Shown one piece after another: positions 1 to 8,498 of a DNA stretch of 64,000 bases. Position 1 is the stretch's first letter. Every line of letters begins with the position of its first letter. The notes beneath the pieces were generated by a model, which saw only the letters and a list, made by a program, of their open reading frames with translations, ran no database searches and was not told the DNA's origin. Both the position numbers and the translations under genes were made by a program. Source of the stretch: Streptomyces sp. NK08204 (GTDB taxonomy: Bacteria > Actinomycetota > Actinomycetes > Streptomycetales > Streptomycetaceae); contig NZ_JAINVF010000007.1 of the NCBI RefSeq assembly GCF_020400585.1, forward strand, positions 1 to 64,000, read 5' to 3'.

Positions 1-9
1 AAATTTTGA

Positions 10-56
10 GAAGGAGCCCCAACTCCGGGTACACGCCCAGGAGTTGGGGCTCCTTC
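10..56. terminator. Long perfect hairpin, probable bidirectional terminator
   Basis: A 17-bp perfect inverted repeat (arms 10-26 and 40-56, loop 13 nt, arm GAAGGAGCCCCAACTCC). It lies between whatever precedes the window and the first gene. On the minus strand it is followed by a short AT-rich stretch (TCAAAATTT), as in an intrinsic terminator for a minus-strand gene ending left of the window. Confidence 0.7.
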
Positions 57-132
57 GCGTTCAAGCCAAGGTCATGCTCGCGCCATCCAGGGTCTAGCGA
101 ACCGTTGACTGTCAGTGTCACCGTCGTGACCC

Positions 133-2676
133 ATGGTCCTCAGACGCAGAATTCGACGTCGAGTTGTCACTGTGCTGGCTGGTACCGCCGTGCTGGCCAC
201 CGGAGCCGCCGTAGCGCTCGCGGCCGTCGGCGGGCAGGACACCGCGGGTCCCAAGGGCGACGGGACCGCCGTAACTCCCGTCGGCTACAAGGTCACACCC
301 GTCGGCCACCAGGCCCAACTGGGCAATCTCCCCCTCAACGCCGTTCTCTCGCCGGACAAGAGCATGCTCCTCGTGAGCAACGCCGGTCAGGGCACCCAGT
401 CCCTCCAGGTGGTCGACCCCGCCGACTCGCAGGTCGTCCAGACCATCTTCTACCCGAGTCCCCAGGCCGTGTTCACGGGGCTCGCCTTCAGCCCCGACGG
501 CAAGCGGGCCTACGCCAGCGGCGGTGGACGCGAGATCATCCACACGTACGACGTGAGCGGTGGCCGGCTCACCGAGACCACCCCCATCAAGCTGCCCACG
601 AAGAACCCTGACGGCCGGGCCGTCAACATGTATCCGGCTGGGCTCGCCGTGACGCCCGACGGGCAGCGGCTGGTCGTCGCCGACCGGCTCGCGGACGCCG
701 TCACCGTCGTGGACCTCGCCGACGGGTCGATGAAGACCGTGGCCGTGGGCCACGCGCCGTACGCCGTCGCCCTCGCCGAGGACGGGAACACCGCGTTCGT
801 CACCAACCAGGGCGGGAACACCGTCAGCGTGCTCGACATCAGTGGCCCGGCGCCCGTGGTCGAGACGGCGGTCGAGGTGGGCACGCACCCCAATGCCGTC
901 GTCACCGACGAGGGTCAGGACACGCTGTACGTCGCCAACGGAGACAGCGACCAGGTGAGTGTCGTCGACATCGCCACGCGGACGGTCACCCGGACCATAT
1001 CGCTCGCGCCCTACCCGAGCGCGCCCGTCGGCAGCAACCCGGATGCCCTCGCACTGTCCGAGGACGGGCGGCGGCTGTATGTCGCCAACTCCGGGAACAA
1101 CGACATCGCCGTCATCGAGCTGAGCACCGGCCGGACCGCCGGGCTCATCCCCACCGCCTGGTATCCGACGGCCGTCGTCCCGCTCGACGACAAGCTGTAC
1201 GTCACCAACGCCAAGGGCCTGGGCGCCGGCCCCAACAACGGGCCCGGCCACCCGAATCCGACCTCGACCGCGCCCCAGTCGCCCGACCAGTACTCGGGCT
1301 CGATGATCAAGGGCACCCTGTCGACCATCCCGCTCGACGGCGGGTGGAAGCAGCTCGCGGGCTGGACGCGGACCGTCGTCGTCAACAACGGCTTCGACGA
1401 CGGCAACAACCCGCGTGCCGTGGGGGCCGTTGTGCCCCGGCGGGTCGGGGAGCGGACGCCGATCAGACACGTCATCTACGTCGTCAAGGAGAACCGGACC
1501 TACGACCAGGAGTTCGGCTCGCTGGAGAAGGGGAACGGGGACGCCTCCCTGAACCTGTTCGGGGAGGACTCGGCGCCCAACGCCCGCGCCCTGCAGCGCA
1601 GGTTCGTCACCCTCGACAACTTCTACGCGGACGCCGAGGTCAGCGCTCAGGGCTGGAACTGGACCGTGGCCGCCAACTCCAACCCGTACAGCGAGCAGGG
1701 GTGGCCGGCGAACTACTCGGGCCGTAACCACACGTACCCGTCCGAGAACGGCGACCCGGCGATCGCACCCAACAAGGACCCCGAGCACGCCTACATCTGG
1801 CAGCGGCTGGGCGACAAGGGTGTCTCCTTCCGCAACTACGGCTTCTACGCGAGCACCGACGCGAGCGGGAAGGCCGTGGCCGCCGATCCCGTGCTCAACG
1901 CCGCCACCGACCACGCCTACGGGCCGTACAACCTGAGCTGCCCGGACTCGGCCGGCACGTTCACCGCGCGGTCGAGTGCCTGTGGCGGACCCCGGATCGA
2001 GGAGTGGAAGAAGGAGTTCGCCCAGTACGAGCAGGACGGGAACCTGCCCTCCTTCGAGATGGTGCGGCTGCCCAACGACCACACCTCCGGTACCAAGGCG
2101 GGCATGCCGACCCCACAGGCCTATGTCGCCGACAACGACTGGGCTCTGGGCCAGCTGGTGGACACCGTCTCCCACTCGAAGTACTGGAAGTCGACCGCGA
2201 TCTTCGTGACCGAGGACGATGCGCAGAACGGTCCGGACCACGTGGACGCGCACCGGACGCTCTCGCAGGTCATCAGCCCGTACACACAGACCGGGCGCGT
2301 CGACTCCACCTTCTACTCCACCGCGTCCATGGTGCGCACGATCGAACTGCTGCTGGGGCTGCGGCCCATGACGCAGTTCGACGCGTACGCAACTCCGATG
2401 GTGAATGCCTTCACCGCCGAGCCGGACTCCTCGCCGTACACAGCTGTGAAGCCGAGCACCGACCTGACAGCTGTGAACACGGTCAATTCGCCGATGGCTG
2501 GAGTGTCGGCGAAGCAGGACCTCACCAAGGAGGACCAGATCGACGAGCGGACGTTCAACGAGGCGATCTGGAAGAGTGTGCGCGGCGCCCGGAGCGTGAT
2601 GCCCGAGCCCAGGCACGACCTCTACGGCGCTGTCCCCAACGACCAGGCGCAGAAGCTGGACGAGGACGACGACTGA
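133..2676 (+). CDS. Secreted beta-propeller / phosphoesterase fusion protein
   Basis: 847 aa. The N-terminus has an Arg-rich start and a hydrophobic stretch (about residues 11-32), a signal peptide or anchor. Residues about 50-400 hold repeated YVTN/YncE-type blades (recurring DGRRLYVAN-, DGKRAYASG- and VSVVDI-like segments), i.e. a seven-bladed propeller. The C-terminal part starts at IRHVIYVVKENRTYDQ and matches the phosphoesterase/alkaline-phosphatase-like family (PF04185 type). Thr456 in ENRTYD is in the position of the metal-coordinating nucleophile, and TEDDAQNGPDHVDAHR provides later metal ligands. It is likely exported and hydrolyses a phosphoester; the substrate is not predictable. 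The ATG at 133 gives the best signal peptide. It is not obviously cotranscribed with its neighbours. Confidence 0.88.
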   Translation: MVLRRRIRRRVVTVLAGTAVLATGAAVALAAVGGQDTAGPKGDGTAVTPVGYKVTPVGHQAQLGNLPLNAVLSPDKSMLLVSNAGQGTQSLQVVDPADSQVVQTIFYPSPQAVFTGLAFSPDGKRAYASGGGREIIHTYDVSGGRLTETTPIKLPTKNPDGRAVNMYPAGLAVTPDGQRLVVADRLADAVTVVDLADGSMKTVAVGHAPYAVALAEDGNTAFVTNQGGNTVSVLDISGPAPVVETAVEVGTHPNAVVTDEGQDTLYVANGDSDQVSVVDIATRTVTRTISLAPYPSAPVGSNPDALALSEDGRRLYVANSGNNDIAVIELSTGRTAGLIPTAWYPTAVVPLDDKLYVTNAKGLGAGPNNGPGHPNPTSTAPQSPDQYSGSMIKGTLSTIPLDGGWKQLAGWTRTVVVNNGFDDGNNPRAVGAVVPRRVGERTPIRHVIYVVKENRTYDQEFGSLEKGNGDASLNLFGEDSAPNARALQRRFVTLDNFYADAEVSAQGWNWTVAANSNPYSEQGWPANYSGRNHTYPSENGDPAIAPNKDPEHAYIWQRLGDKGVSFRNYGFYASTDASGKAVAADPVLNAATDHAYGPYNLSCPDSAGTFTARSSACGGPRIEEWKKEFAQYEQDGNLPSFEMVRLPNDHTSGTKAGMPTPQAYVADNDWALGQLVDTVSHSKYWKSTAIFVTEDDAQNGPDHVDAHRTLSQVISPYTQTGRVDSTFYSTASMVRTIELLLGLRPMTQFDAYATPMVNAFTAEPDSSPYTAVKPSTDLTAVNTVNSPMAGVSAKQDLTKEDQIDERTFNEAIWKSVRGARSVMPEPRHDLYGAVPNDQAQKLDEDDD

Positions 2677-2700
2677 CGGCCGACGAGGCGCAGGTGACCG

Positions 2701-3264
2701 TCAGCCGGCGGCTGTGAAGGTCACGTCCGCCGTGTTCACCGTCCCGCCCCGGCGGCCGGGCGCGTGCTGCCCGCTCCAGTAGAAGTTGGTGTGGGCTATC
2801 ACCTGCTCCGGGGCGGGAGCGCCGTACTCGGTGAGGTCCTCCGTCGTGTGGGCGTCGGCGACCAGCGTGGCGTCGTAACCGCGGGCCAGCGCCCCGTGCA
2901 GTGTGGAGCGGACGCAGAAGTCGGTCTGGGCGCCCGTGACGACGAGCCGGCCCACCTTCCGCGCGGCCAGGACGGACTCCAGGTCGGTGTCCTCGAAGGA
3001 GTCCCTGTACCGCTTGTGGACGAGGGCCTCGGTGTCCAGCCGCTTCAGCTCCGGGACGTACTCCCAGATGTCGCTGCCGGGCACCAGTTCCTCGTCCTGG
3101 TGCTGCACCCAGACCACCGGCACACCCTCCGCGCGGGCCTTGTCGATCAGGGTGTTGATGTTCGCGATAACGGCGTCGCGGTTCCAGGAGCCCGGCACCA
3201 CCACACCGTTCTGGACGTCGATGACGAGCAGCGCCGTGTTCTGTCGATCGGGAAGCGTGGTCAT
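2701..3264 (-). CDS. Isochorismatase-like cysteine hydrolase
   Basis: 187 aa, the usual size for the family. The catalytic triad of the isochorismatase/nicotinamidase superfamily is visible: Asp16 in LLVIDVQNG, Lys84 in ALVHKRYRDSF and Cys117 in GAQTDFCVRST, plus the cis-peptide segment before the Cys. It is cytoplasmic (no signal). Members hydrolyse amide, imide or vinyl-ether bonds, and the specific substrate cannot be read from sequence. It converges on the phosphoesterase gene with 24 bp between stop codons and is divergent from the GNAT gene. Confidence 0.88.
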   Translation of the reverse strand: MTTLPDRQNTALLVIDVQNGVVVPGSWNRDAVIANINTLIDKARAEGVPVVWVQHQDEELVPGSDIWEYVPELKRLDTEALVHKRYRDSFEDTDLESVLAARKVGRLVVTGAQTDFCVRSTLHGALARGYDATLVADAHTTEDLTEYGAPAPEQVIAHTNFYWSGQHAPGRRGGTVNTADVTFTAAG

Positions 3265-3346
3265 GCGCTCACAGTAGAGCCCGCCACTGACAACAGGGCC
3301 TGGATATCAGGTGATCGGTCTCACGGGTGCGGGCTACGGTGGCCCC

Positions 3347-3907
3347 ATGAGCACCCCGACCAGCGACGACTACGTCGTCCGCGCGATCCGCCCCGACGAC
3401 TGGCCCGCAGTGAAGCAGCTGCGGCTCGACGCGCTGCGTGATCCGGTCGCGCACATCGCGTTCATGGAGACCTACGAAGACGCCCTGGGCAGGCCGGACT
3501 CGTTCTACCAGGAGCGGGCCGTGCGGTCGGCCCAGGAGGGCACCTGGGCACGGCAGTTCATCGCCGAGGCACCCGACGGGACATGGGCCGGCACCGTCAC
3601 CGTGATCATCGAGGAAGCAGGGACCAAGGACTGGGCCGGGTATCCGGTCGACCGGAAGCAGGGGCATGTCGTCGGCGTGTTCGTGCGTCCGGAACACCGC
3701 GGGAACGGGCTGATCAAGCTGTTGTTCGACACCGGTGTGACCTGGGCGTGGGAGCGCGGTGTGGAGCGGGTACGGCTGATCGTGCACGAGGACAACGTGC
3801 GGGCGCAGGGCGCGTACCGCAAGGTGGGCTTCGTGCCGAGCGGGGCCGTCCTCTCGTTCTCCAAGGACGAGGCGGAGAACGAGGTGGAGTTCGTCCTAGA
3901 CCGGTAG
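3347..3907 (+). CDS. GNAT-family N-acetyltransferase
   Basis: 186 aa. It has a GNAT fold with the acetyl-CoA pyrophosphate-binding loop at VGVFVRPEHRGNGLIKLL (Q/RxxGxG/A type) and the C-terminal GAYRKVGF motif. The start chosen is ATG 3347; TACGGT at 3335-3340 lies six bases upstream and no ribosome site is seen, so the mRNA may be leaderless. Its 3' end overlaps the convergent T4SS-like gene by 12 bp (3896-3907), so the two transcripts must be antisense at their ends. Substrate unknown. Confidence 0.85.
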   Translation: MSTPTSDDYVVRAIRPDDWPAVKQLRLDALRDPVAHIAFMETYEDALGRPDSFYQERAVRSAQEGTWARQFIAEAPDGTWAGTVTVIIEEAGTKDWAGYPVDRKQGHVVGVFVRPEHRGNGLIKLLFDTGVTWAWERGVERVRLIVHEDNVRAQGAYRKVGFVPSGAVLSFSKDEAENEVEFVLDR

Positions 3908-5497
3908 CTCGCGGTGCGGCCAGCGGGCGCGCGCCTGTTCGCGTGAGCGGAGCAGGGCCAGGGTGGACAGGCCCTGGTCGGTTCCCGTGGCGAGCAGGTC
4001 CGGGAGCTGGGGGATGGGCGCCACCGCCGCGATGTCGTCCAGGACGAGGGTCAGTGGTGGGTCGAGCCGACCGGAGGATGACCGTTCGGCCATGCGCCGG
4101 CCGTGCTCGACCACGCTTGCGACGAGGGCCGTCAGGAGGGGCATCGCGCCCGGGTTGGTCCTGGGGTCCTCGATGGATTCGCCGACCACGTAAAGCGTGC
4201 CCCCTTCCTGGATGAAGGAATCCAGGGCGAGCGCGTCAGTTCGGTTGGGCGTGCAGGACTCGCGGATGTTGACCGTGGAGAGGGAGGCCAGCGCTCGGGT
4301 CGTCAACTCCTGGGCCATGTCCCGTCGTTCCGGATGCGCGGTGAGCGCGGCCTCCAGCTCGCCGGCGGCTCCGGGGGCGGCCTTGGGGTGCGTACGCAGG
4401 GTCCGTACGGCGTCCTGGACCTGGGTGCCCTGGGACCAGCGGTGGACGTGGCGGACGGTGCGGTTCTCCAGGGCGGCGGCGTGGAGGTAGCTGCGCAGGA
4501 GTGTTGTCGCCGTGTCGGCCACCGCTTGGTCGATCTTGGCGGTGGGCTGGACGGGGCTGAGCAGGGCTGTCGCTCTGTGCAAGGCAGTCTGCTTGTCCTC
4601 GCATCCTGATGTGGGGGACCAGTGGATGCGGGCCGGGGTGTCGCAGAGGTGGGTGGGGTCGTACAGGAGGGCGGGGCCCAGTTTGGCCCGGGCGTCCTTC
4701 GTCTCCTGCCAGAGGGCGGGGTTCGAGGTGACGACGAGGGCGGGGCCCGACGCGTCCTGGATCGCCTGGACCGCGGACGTGCGGCGGGCTTCCCTGGCGG
4801 CGACGAGGACCGTCTCCCGCCCGCCCGCTCCTGCACCGCCGACGGGGAAGTGGTCGTCCGGCCGGCGCGGCCCGGGCTCCTGGCGGGGCGCGGGCAGCTC
4901 ATGGTGCGGCTGCGGCTGCGGCTGCGGCTGCGGCAGGGATGACGCGTACGGTTCGGGTTGTGGTTGTGGTTGTGGTTGCGGCTGTGCGTACGGTTGCGGG
5001 GCCGGCAAGGGCTGCGGGTACGGCTGTGGATGCGCCGAGGGCGGCTGCGTGTACGGCTGCGGTGCCTGAGCGGGGGCGGGTGGTGCCCCCTTCTCGTACA
5101 CCCGCCTGGCCCGTCCCGCCCGCCATCTCGCCACCGCGCCAAGGGCGAACGCGGTCAGGACGAACAGGACCATCAGCTGGCCGATGAACAGGCCCCAGAA
5201 CAGGCCCCAGCCGGAGAGCTGGGTCGCAGGGGTGTCCGGCCAGGCACCGGTGAGGTCGTGGGGTTCGCTGATCAGGTGGCGCATGGCCAGGGGAGTGCGG
5301 GTGAAGGTGACGCCGTCGGGCCAGTCGCCGTGGGCGAACCAGGCCGCCAGGCCGGTCGCGGTCCACATCAGCAGGGTCATGCCCAGGAGGAAGGCGAGGA
5401 TGCCGATCAGCAGGCCGTCGGGGATGCCGCCCTGACTGCCCTGGCCCTGCCGCCGGTGAGCACGGCGATCGTGGCGATCGTCCGGTGTCGGTGTCAC
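3896..5497 (-). CDS. Type IV coupling-protein-like membrane protein (cmd cluster, last gene)
   Basis: 533 aa from GTG 5497, which follows a GGAGG-type site and starts 14 bp after the upstream ATPase stop. Two membrane segments (about residues 29-51 and 98-123) are followed by a Pro/Gln/Tyr-rich linker (about 139-235, built from PQ repeats). The C-terminal half resembles the TraG/VirD4 coupling-protein family: a Walker-B-like LTLVLDDIAAV and a downstream TraD-like segment. The usual P-loop is not found; where GxxxxGKT is expected the sequence reads VLVAAREARRTSAV. It is therefore a coupling-protein relative that may not hydrolyse ATP. It is last in a six-gene operon and is probably orthologous to a member of S. 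coelicolor cmdABCDEF (SCO4126-4131), whose loss is reported to affect sporulation and antibiotic production (from memory). Confidence 0.75.
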   Translation of the reverse strand: MTPTPDDRHDRRAHRRQGQGSQGGIPDGLLIGILAFLLGMTLLMWTATGLAAWFAHGDWPDGVTFTRTPLAMRHLISEPHDLTGAWPDTPATQLSGWGLFWGLFIGQLMVLFVLTAFALGAVARWRAGRARRVYEKGAPPAPAQAPQPYTQPPSAHPQPYPQPLPAPQPYAQPQPQPQPQPEPYASSLPQPQPQPQPHHELPAPRQEPGPRRPDDHFPVGGAGAGGRETVLVAAREARRTSAVQAIQDASGPALVVTSNPALWQETKDARAKLGPALLYDPTHLCDTPARIHWSPTSGCEDKQTALHRATALLSPVQPTAKIDQAVADTATTLLRSYLHAAALENRTVRHVHRWSQGTQVQDAVRTLRTHPKAAPGAAGELEAALTAHPERRDMAQELTTRALASLSTVNIRESCTPNRTDALALDSFIQEGGTLYVVGESIEDPRTNPGAMPLLTALVASVVEHGRRMAERSSSGRLDPPLTLVLDDIAAVAPIPQLPDLLATGTDQGLSTLALLRSREQARARWPHRELPV

Positions 5498-5511
5498 GCC
5501 TCTCCCTCCGC

Positions 5512-6924
5512 CTACGCGACCGTCGATTCGGAGTCGCCGAGGTGCTGTTCCACGAAGGCCGCCGCCCGCTGCTCCGCCTCCAGCTCGGCGGCGCGCAGCG
5601 CGTCGTCGGCAGCGAGGTCGCTGGAGGACTCGGTCATCGCGCGGTCGGTGAAGACCAGGGGCCGTTCGGTCTCCGTGACCAGGTGTTTGACCACCTGGAC
5701 GTTGCCGTTGACGTCCCAGACGGCGATGCCCGGAGTCAGCGTCGGGATGATTTCCACCGCCCACCTCGGCAAACCCAGTACCCGGCCCGTGGCCCGTGCC
5801 TCATCGGCCTTCTGGGCGTAGATCGTCCTGGTCGACGCCATCTTCAGGATCGCCGCCGCCTCCTTGGCCGCCGCCCCGTCCACCACGTCGGAGAGGTGGT
5901 GTACGACGGCCACGAAGGACAGGCCCAGGCGCCGGCCGAACTTCAGCAGACGCTGGAAGAGCTGTGCCACGAACGGGCTGTTGATGATGTGCCAGGCCTC
6001 CTCGACCAGGAAGATGCGCTTCTTCCGGTCGGGGCGGATCCAGGTGTGCTCCAGCCACACGCCGACGATCGCCATCAGGATGGGCATGGCGATGGAGTTG
6101 CGGTCGATGTGGGACAGGTCGAAGACGATCAGCGGGGCGTCCAGGTCGATGCCGACCGTCGTCGGGCCGTCGAACATGCCGCGCAGGTCACCGTCGACCA
6201 GGCGGTCGAGCACCAGGGCGACGTCGAGTCCCCAGGCCCGTACGTCGTCTATGGCGACGTTCATCGCCTCCGCCGACTCCGGTTCCGGGTGGCGCAGCTG
6301 CTCCACGATGTCCGTCAGGACGGGCTGGCGGTCGACGATCGTCTCGTTGACGTACGAGTGGGCGACCTTCAGCGCGAAGCCGGAGCGCTCGTCGAGGCCG
6401 TGGCCCATCGCGACCTCGATGATCGTGCGCAGCAGCGCGAGCTGCCCGGTCGTCGTGATCGAAGGGTCCAGGGGGTTGAGGCGGATGCCGTGGTCCAGGG
6501 CGGCCGTCGGGTCGAGCCGGATCGGAGTTATCCCCAGCTCCTCCGCGATCAGGTTCCACTCGCCGACGCCGTCCTCGCCCTGGGCGTCCAGGACGACGAC
6601 CTGGCGGTCCCTGAAGCGCAGTTGCCGCAGGACGTACGTCTTCTCCAGGGCCGACTTGCCGTTGCCGGACTCGCCGAGGACGAGCCAGTGCGGGGCCGGG
6701 AGCTGCTGCCCGTACAGCTGGAAGGGGTCGTAGATGTAGCCCTTCCCGGAGTAGACCTCGCGGCCGATGATGACGCCGGAGTCGCCGAGGCCGGGTGCGG
6801 CGGTCGGCAGGTAGACCGCCTGGGCCTGGCCGGTGGAGGTGCGCACCGGCAGCCGGGTGGTCTCGACCTTCCCGAAGAGGAAGGAGGTGAAGGCGTCGGT
6901 GAGGACGGACAGCGGATCCCGCAT
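5512..6924 (-). CDS. VirB4/TraC-like secretion ATPase (cmd cluster)
   Basis: 470 aa from ATG 6924, 14 bp after the stop of the preceding gene. It is soluble or peripheral. Walker A is at residues 84-91 (GESGNGKS, within WLVLGESGNGKSALEK) and Walker B at about 303-310 (RIFLVEEAWH), as in VirB4/TraC/HerA-type ATPases that power conjugation-like machines. It lacks the large N-terminal domain of full-length VirB4; the adjacent upstream gene may supply that role. By position it should correspond to cmdB (SCO4127), described as ATP-binding in S. coelicolor (recollection, not verified). Confidence 0.82.
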   Translation of the reverse strand: MRDPLSVLTDAFTSFLFGKVETTRLPVRTSTGQAQAVYLPTAAPGLGDSGVIIGREVYSGKGYIYDPFQLYGQQLPAPHWLVLGESGNGKSALEKTYVLRQLRFRDRQVVVLDAQGEDGVGEWNLIAEELGITPIRLDPTAALDHGIRLNPLDPSITTTGQLALLRTIIEVAMGHGLDERSGFALKVAHSYVNETIVDRQPVLTDIVEQLRHPEPESAEAMNVAIDDVRAWGLDVALVLDRLVDGDLRGMFDGPTTVGIDLDAPLIVFDLSHIDRNSIAMPILMAIVGVWLEHTWIRPDRKKRIFLVEEAWHIINSPFVAQLFQRLLKFGRRLGLSFVAVVHHLSDVVDGAAAKEAAAILKMASTRTIYAQKADEARATGRVLGLPRWAVEIIPTLTPGIAVWDVNGNVQVVKHLVTETERPLVFTDRAMTESSSDLAADDALRAAELEAEQRAAAFVEQHLGDSESTVA

Positions 6925-6938
6925 CGGCGAATCAGCCC

Positions 6939-8498
6939 CTACCTTCGGATGCCGGTGGCGAAGGGAAGTGTGTTCACGAAGGCCCGGTGGTGCTCGCGGT
7001 CGCACCACTCCAGCTTCAGATACGACTTGCCTGCGGAGGCCCTTATGGTGCGCTTGTCACGGTTCAGTGCCTCCGGGGAGCGGGCGGAGACGGTGATGTA
7101 GCCGACCAGGTTGACGCCGGCGGCGCCGCTGGCGAGATCCTCGCCGCGCTGGTCGAGACGGTTGTGGGCGGCGATGTCCCGGGGGTCGACGGTCCGGTTC
7201 ATTTTGGCGGCGCGGGAGGCCTCGGCCTCGTCGTTGGTCTTCTCGGTGAGCATGCGTTCGATGGCGATCTCGGTGGGCTCGAGGTCCATCGTGACGGCGA
7301 CCGTGCGGATGACGTCCGGGGTGTGGACGAGAAGCGGCGCGAGGAAGTTGACGCCGACGGGTGTCATCGGCCACTCCTTCACCCAGGCCGTGGCGTGGCA
7401 CCAGGGGGCGCGGGTGCTGGACTCGCGGGTCTTGGCCTGGAGATAGGTGGGCTCCATGGCGTCCAGCTCGGCCGGCCAGGCATTGCGCTGGGTCATCGCC
7501 TGGATGTGGTCGATGGGGTGGTCCGGGTCGTACATGGAGTGGATGAGGGAGGCGAGCCGCCCCTGTCCGAGGGGCTGGCGGACGCGGATGTCGGCCTCCT
7601 GCAGCCGCGAGCAGATGTCGGTCAGCTCGCGGGCCATGACGACGGCGACTCCTGCGTCACGGTCCAGCTTCCGCCCCGCCTGGGGGCGTGCGGCCCGCGC
7701 CATGGCCTGGGCCTCGGCGGCCAGCTCACGGGTGTAGTGCATGCAGGCGACGAGGTAGGCGCGGTGCTGCTCGCTGCTGGTGGACACCATGGACTGGAGC
7801 TGGTCGTACGACTGCTGCAGCCACTGCGGTGAGCGGTCGTCGCCGCGCAGGGCGACGTCCTTGGCGTGCGCGTCCGGGTCGGCGGGCAGGGTGCGGGCGA
7901 GCATCTGGAGCCGGGTGACGAAGCCGTCCCCGTTGGCGACGTGCTTGAGCAGCGTGCCGAAGCGGTCGACCAGGGCCTCCTGGTCCTCGGAGTCGCGCAG
8001 GCCGACGCCGGGTCCCTCGATCTCGATGGCAGCCGTGACGGTTCTGCGGTCGGCGTGCAGCAGTACGGCGATCTCGTCGGGCCCGAAGGGCGCGGCGAGC
8101 CAGCTGATCCGTCCGATGCCGGGCGGCGGGCCGACTTCGACCTCGCGGCCGTCGAGGCGGGTGCCGGCTTCCATGGCGGCGGAGCGGTAGACGGCGCCGC
8201 GCTTGACGGTCCGCTTGTACGTGCGGTTGATCTCGAACCACTTGTAGAAGGTGCGGCGCTTGTACGGCACGTACACGGCGGCGAGTGCGAGCAGCGGGAA
8301 GCCCGTCAGCAGCACGATCCGCAGGGGCAGCACCGGGACGAGGAGGCCGCACATCATGCCGAGGAACGCGCCCGTGATGATCAGCGCGATCTCGCCGGTC
8401 TCGCGGTTCCGGCCGATGATCGCGTTCGGCCGGGCGCGGCCGATGAGATACGTACGGCGGGGCGTGACCGGATGGGACAGATGGGACTCGGTCGTCAA
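6939..8498 (-). CDS. SCO6880-family T4SS-like membrane protein (cmd cluster)
   Basis: 519 aa. TTG start at 8498 overlaps the previous stop as TTGA (8495-8498), with AGGG upstream, so translation is probably coupled. Two adjacent hydrophobic segments near residues 38-80 (LIITGAFLGMMCGLLVP and IVLLTGFPLLALAAVYVP) anchor a long cytoplasmic domain without P-loop. The protein matches the actinobacterial SCO6880 family found beside VirB4-like ATPases, where it resembles the PrgI/VirB3 plus N-terminal VirB4 region. Its role is inferred to be a scaffold or partner of the ATPase encoded immediately downstream. Confidence 0.78.
   Translation of the reverse strand: MTTESHLSHPVTPRRTYLIGRARPNAIIGRNRETGEIALIITGAFLGMMCGLLVPVLPLRIVLLTGFPLLALAAVYVPYKRRTFYKWFEINRTYKRTVKRGAVYRSAAMEAGTRLDGREVEVGPPPGIGRISWLAAPFGPDEIAVLLHADRRTVTAAIEIEGPGVGLRDSEDQEALVDRFGTLLKHVANGDGFVTRLQMLARTLPADPDAHAKDVALRGDDRSPQWLQQSYDQLQSMVSTSSEQHRAYLVACMHYTRELAAEAQAMARAARPQAGRKLDRDAGVAVVMARELTDICSRLQEADIRVRQPLGQGRLASLIHSMYDPDHPIDHIQAMTQRNAWPAELDAMEPTYLQAKTRESSTRAPWCHATAWVKEWPMTPVGVNFLAPLLVHTPDVIRTVAVTMDLEPTEIAIERMLTEKTNDEAEASRAAKMNRTVDPRDIAAHNRLDQRGEDLASGAAGVNLVGYITVSARSPEALNRDKRTIRASAGKSYLKLEWCDREHHRAFVNTLPFATGIRR

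Noticed and set aside
100..132. Possible PHO box upstream of the first gene (GTTGACTGTCAGTGTCACC)
   Set aside because: Only loose resemblance to PhoP repeats and no second conserved unit in register.
118..2616. 832-codon open frame on the minus strand opposite the propeller/phosphoesterase gene
   Set aside because: Mirror frame of a strongly biased coding sequence; composition (Val/Gly/Arg/His/Asp) has no domain resemblance and the plus-strand product is clearly real.
3311..3346. Upstream GTG start for the GNAT gene
   Set aside because: The added residues MIGLTGAGYGGP overlap the TACGGT promoter element and are not typical of GNAT N-termini; ATG 3347 preferred.
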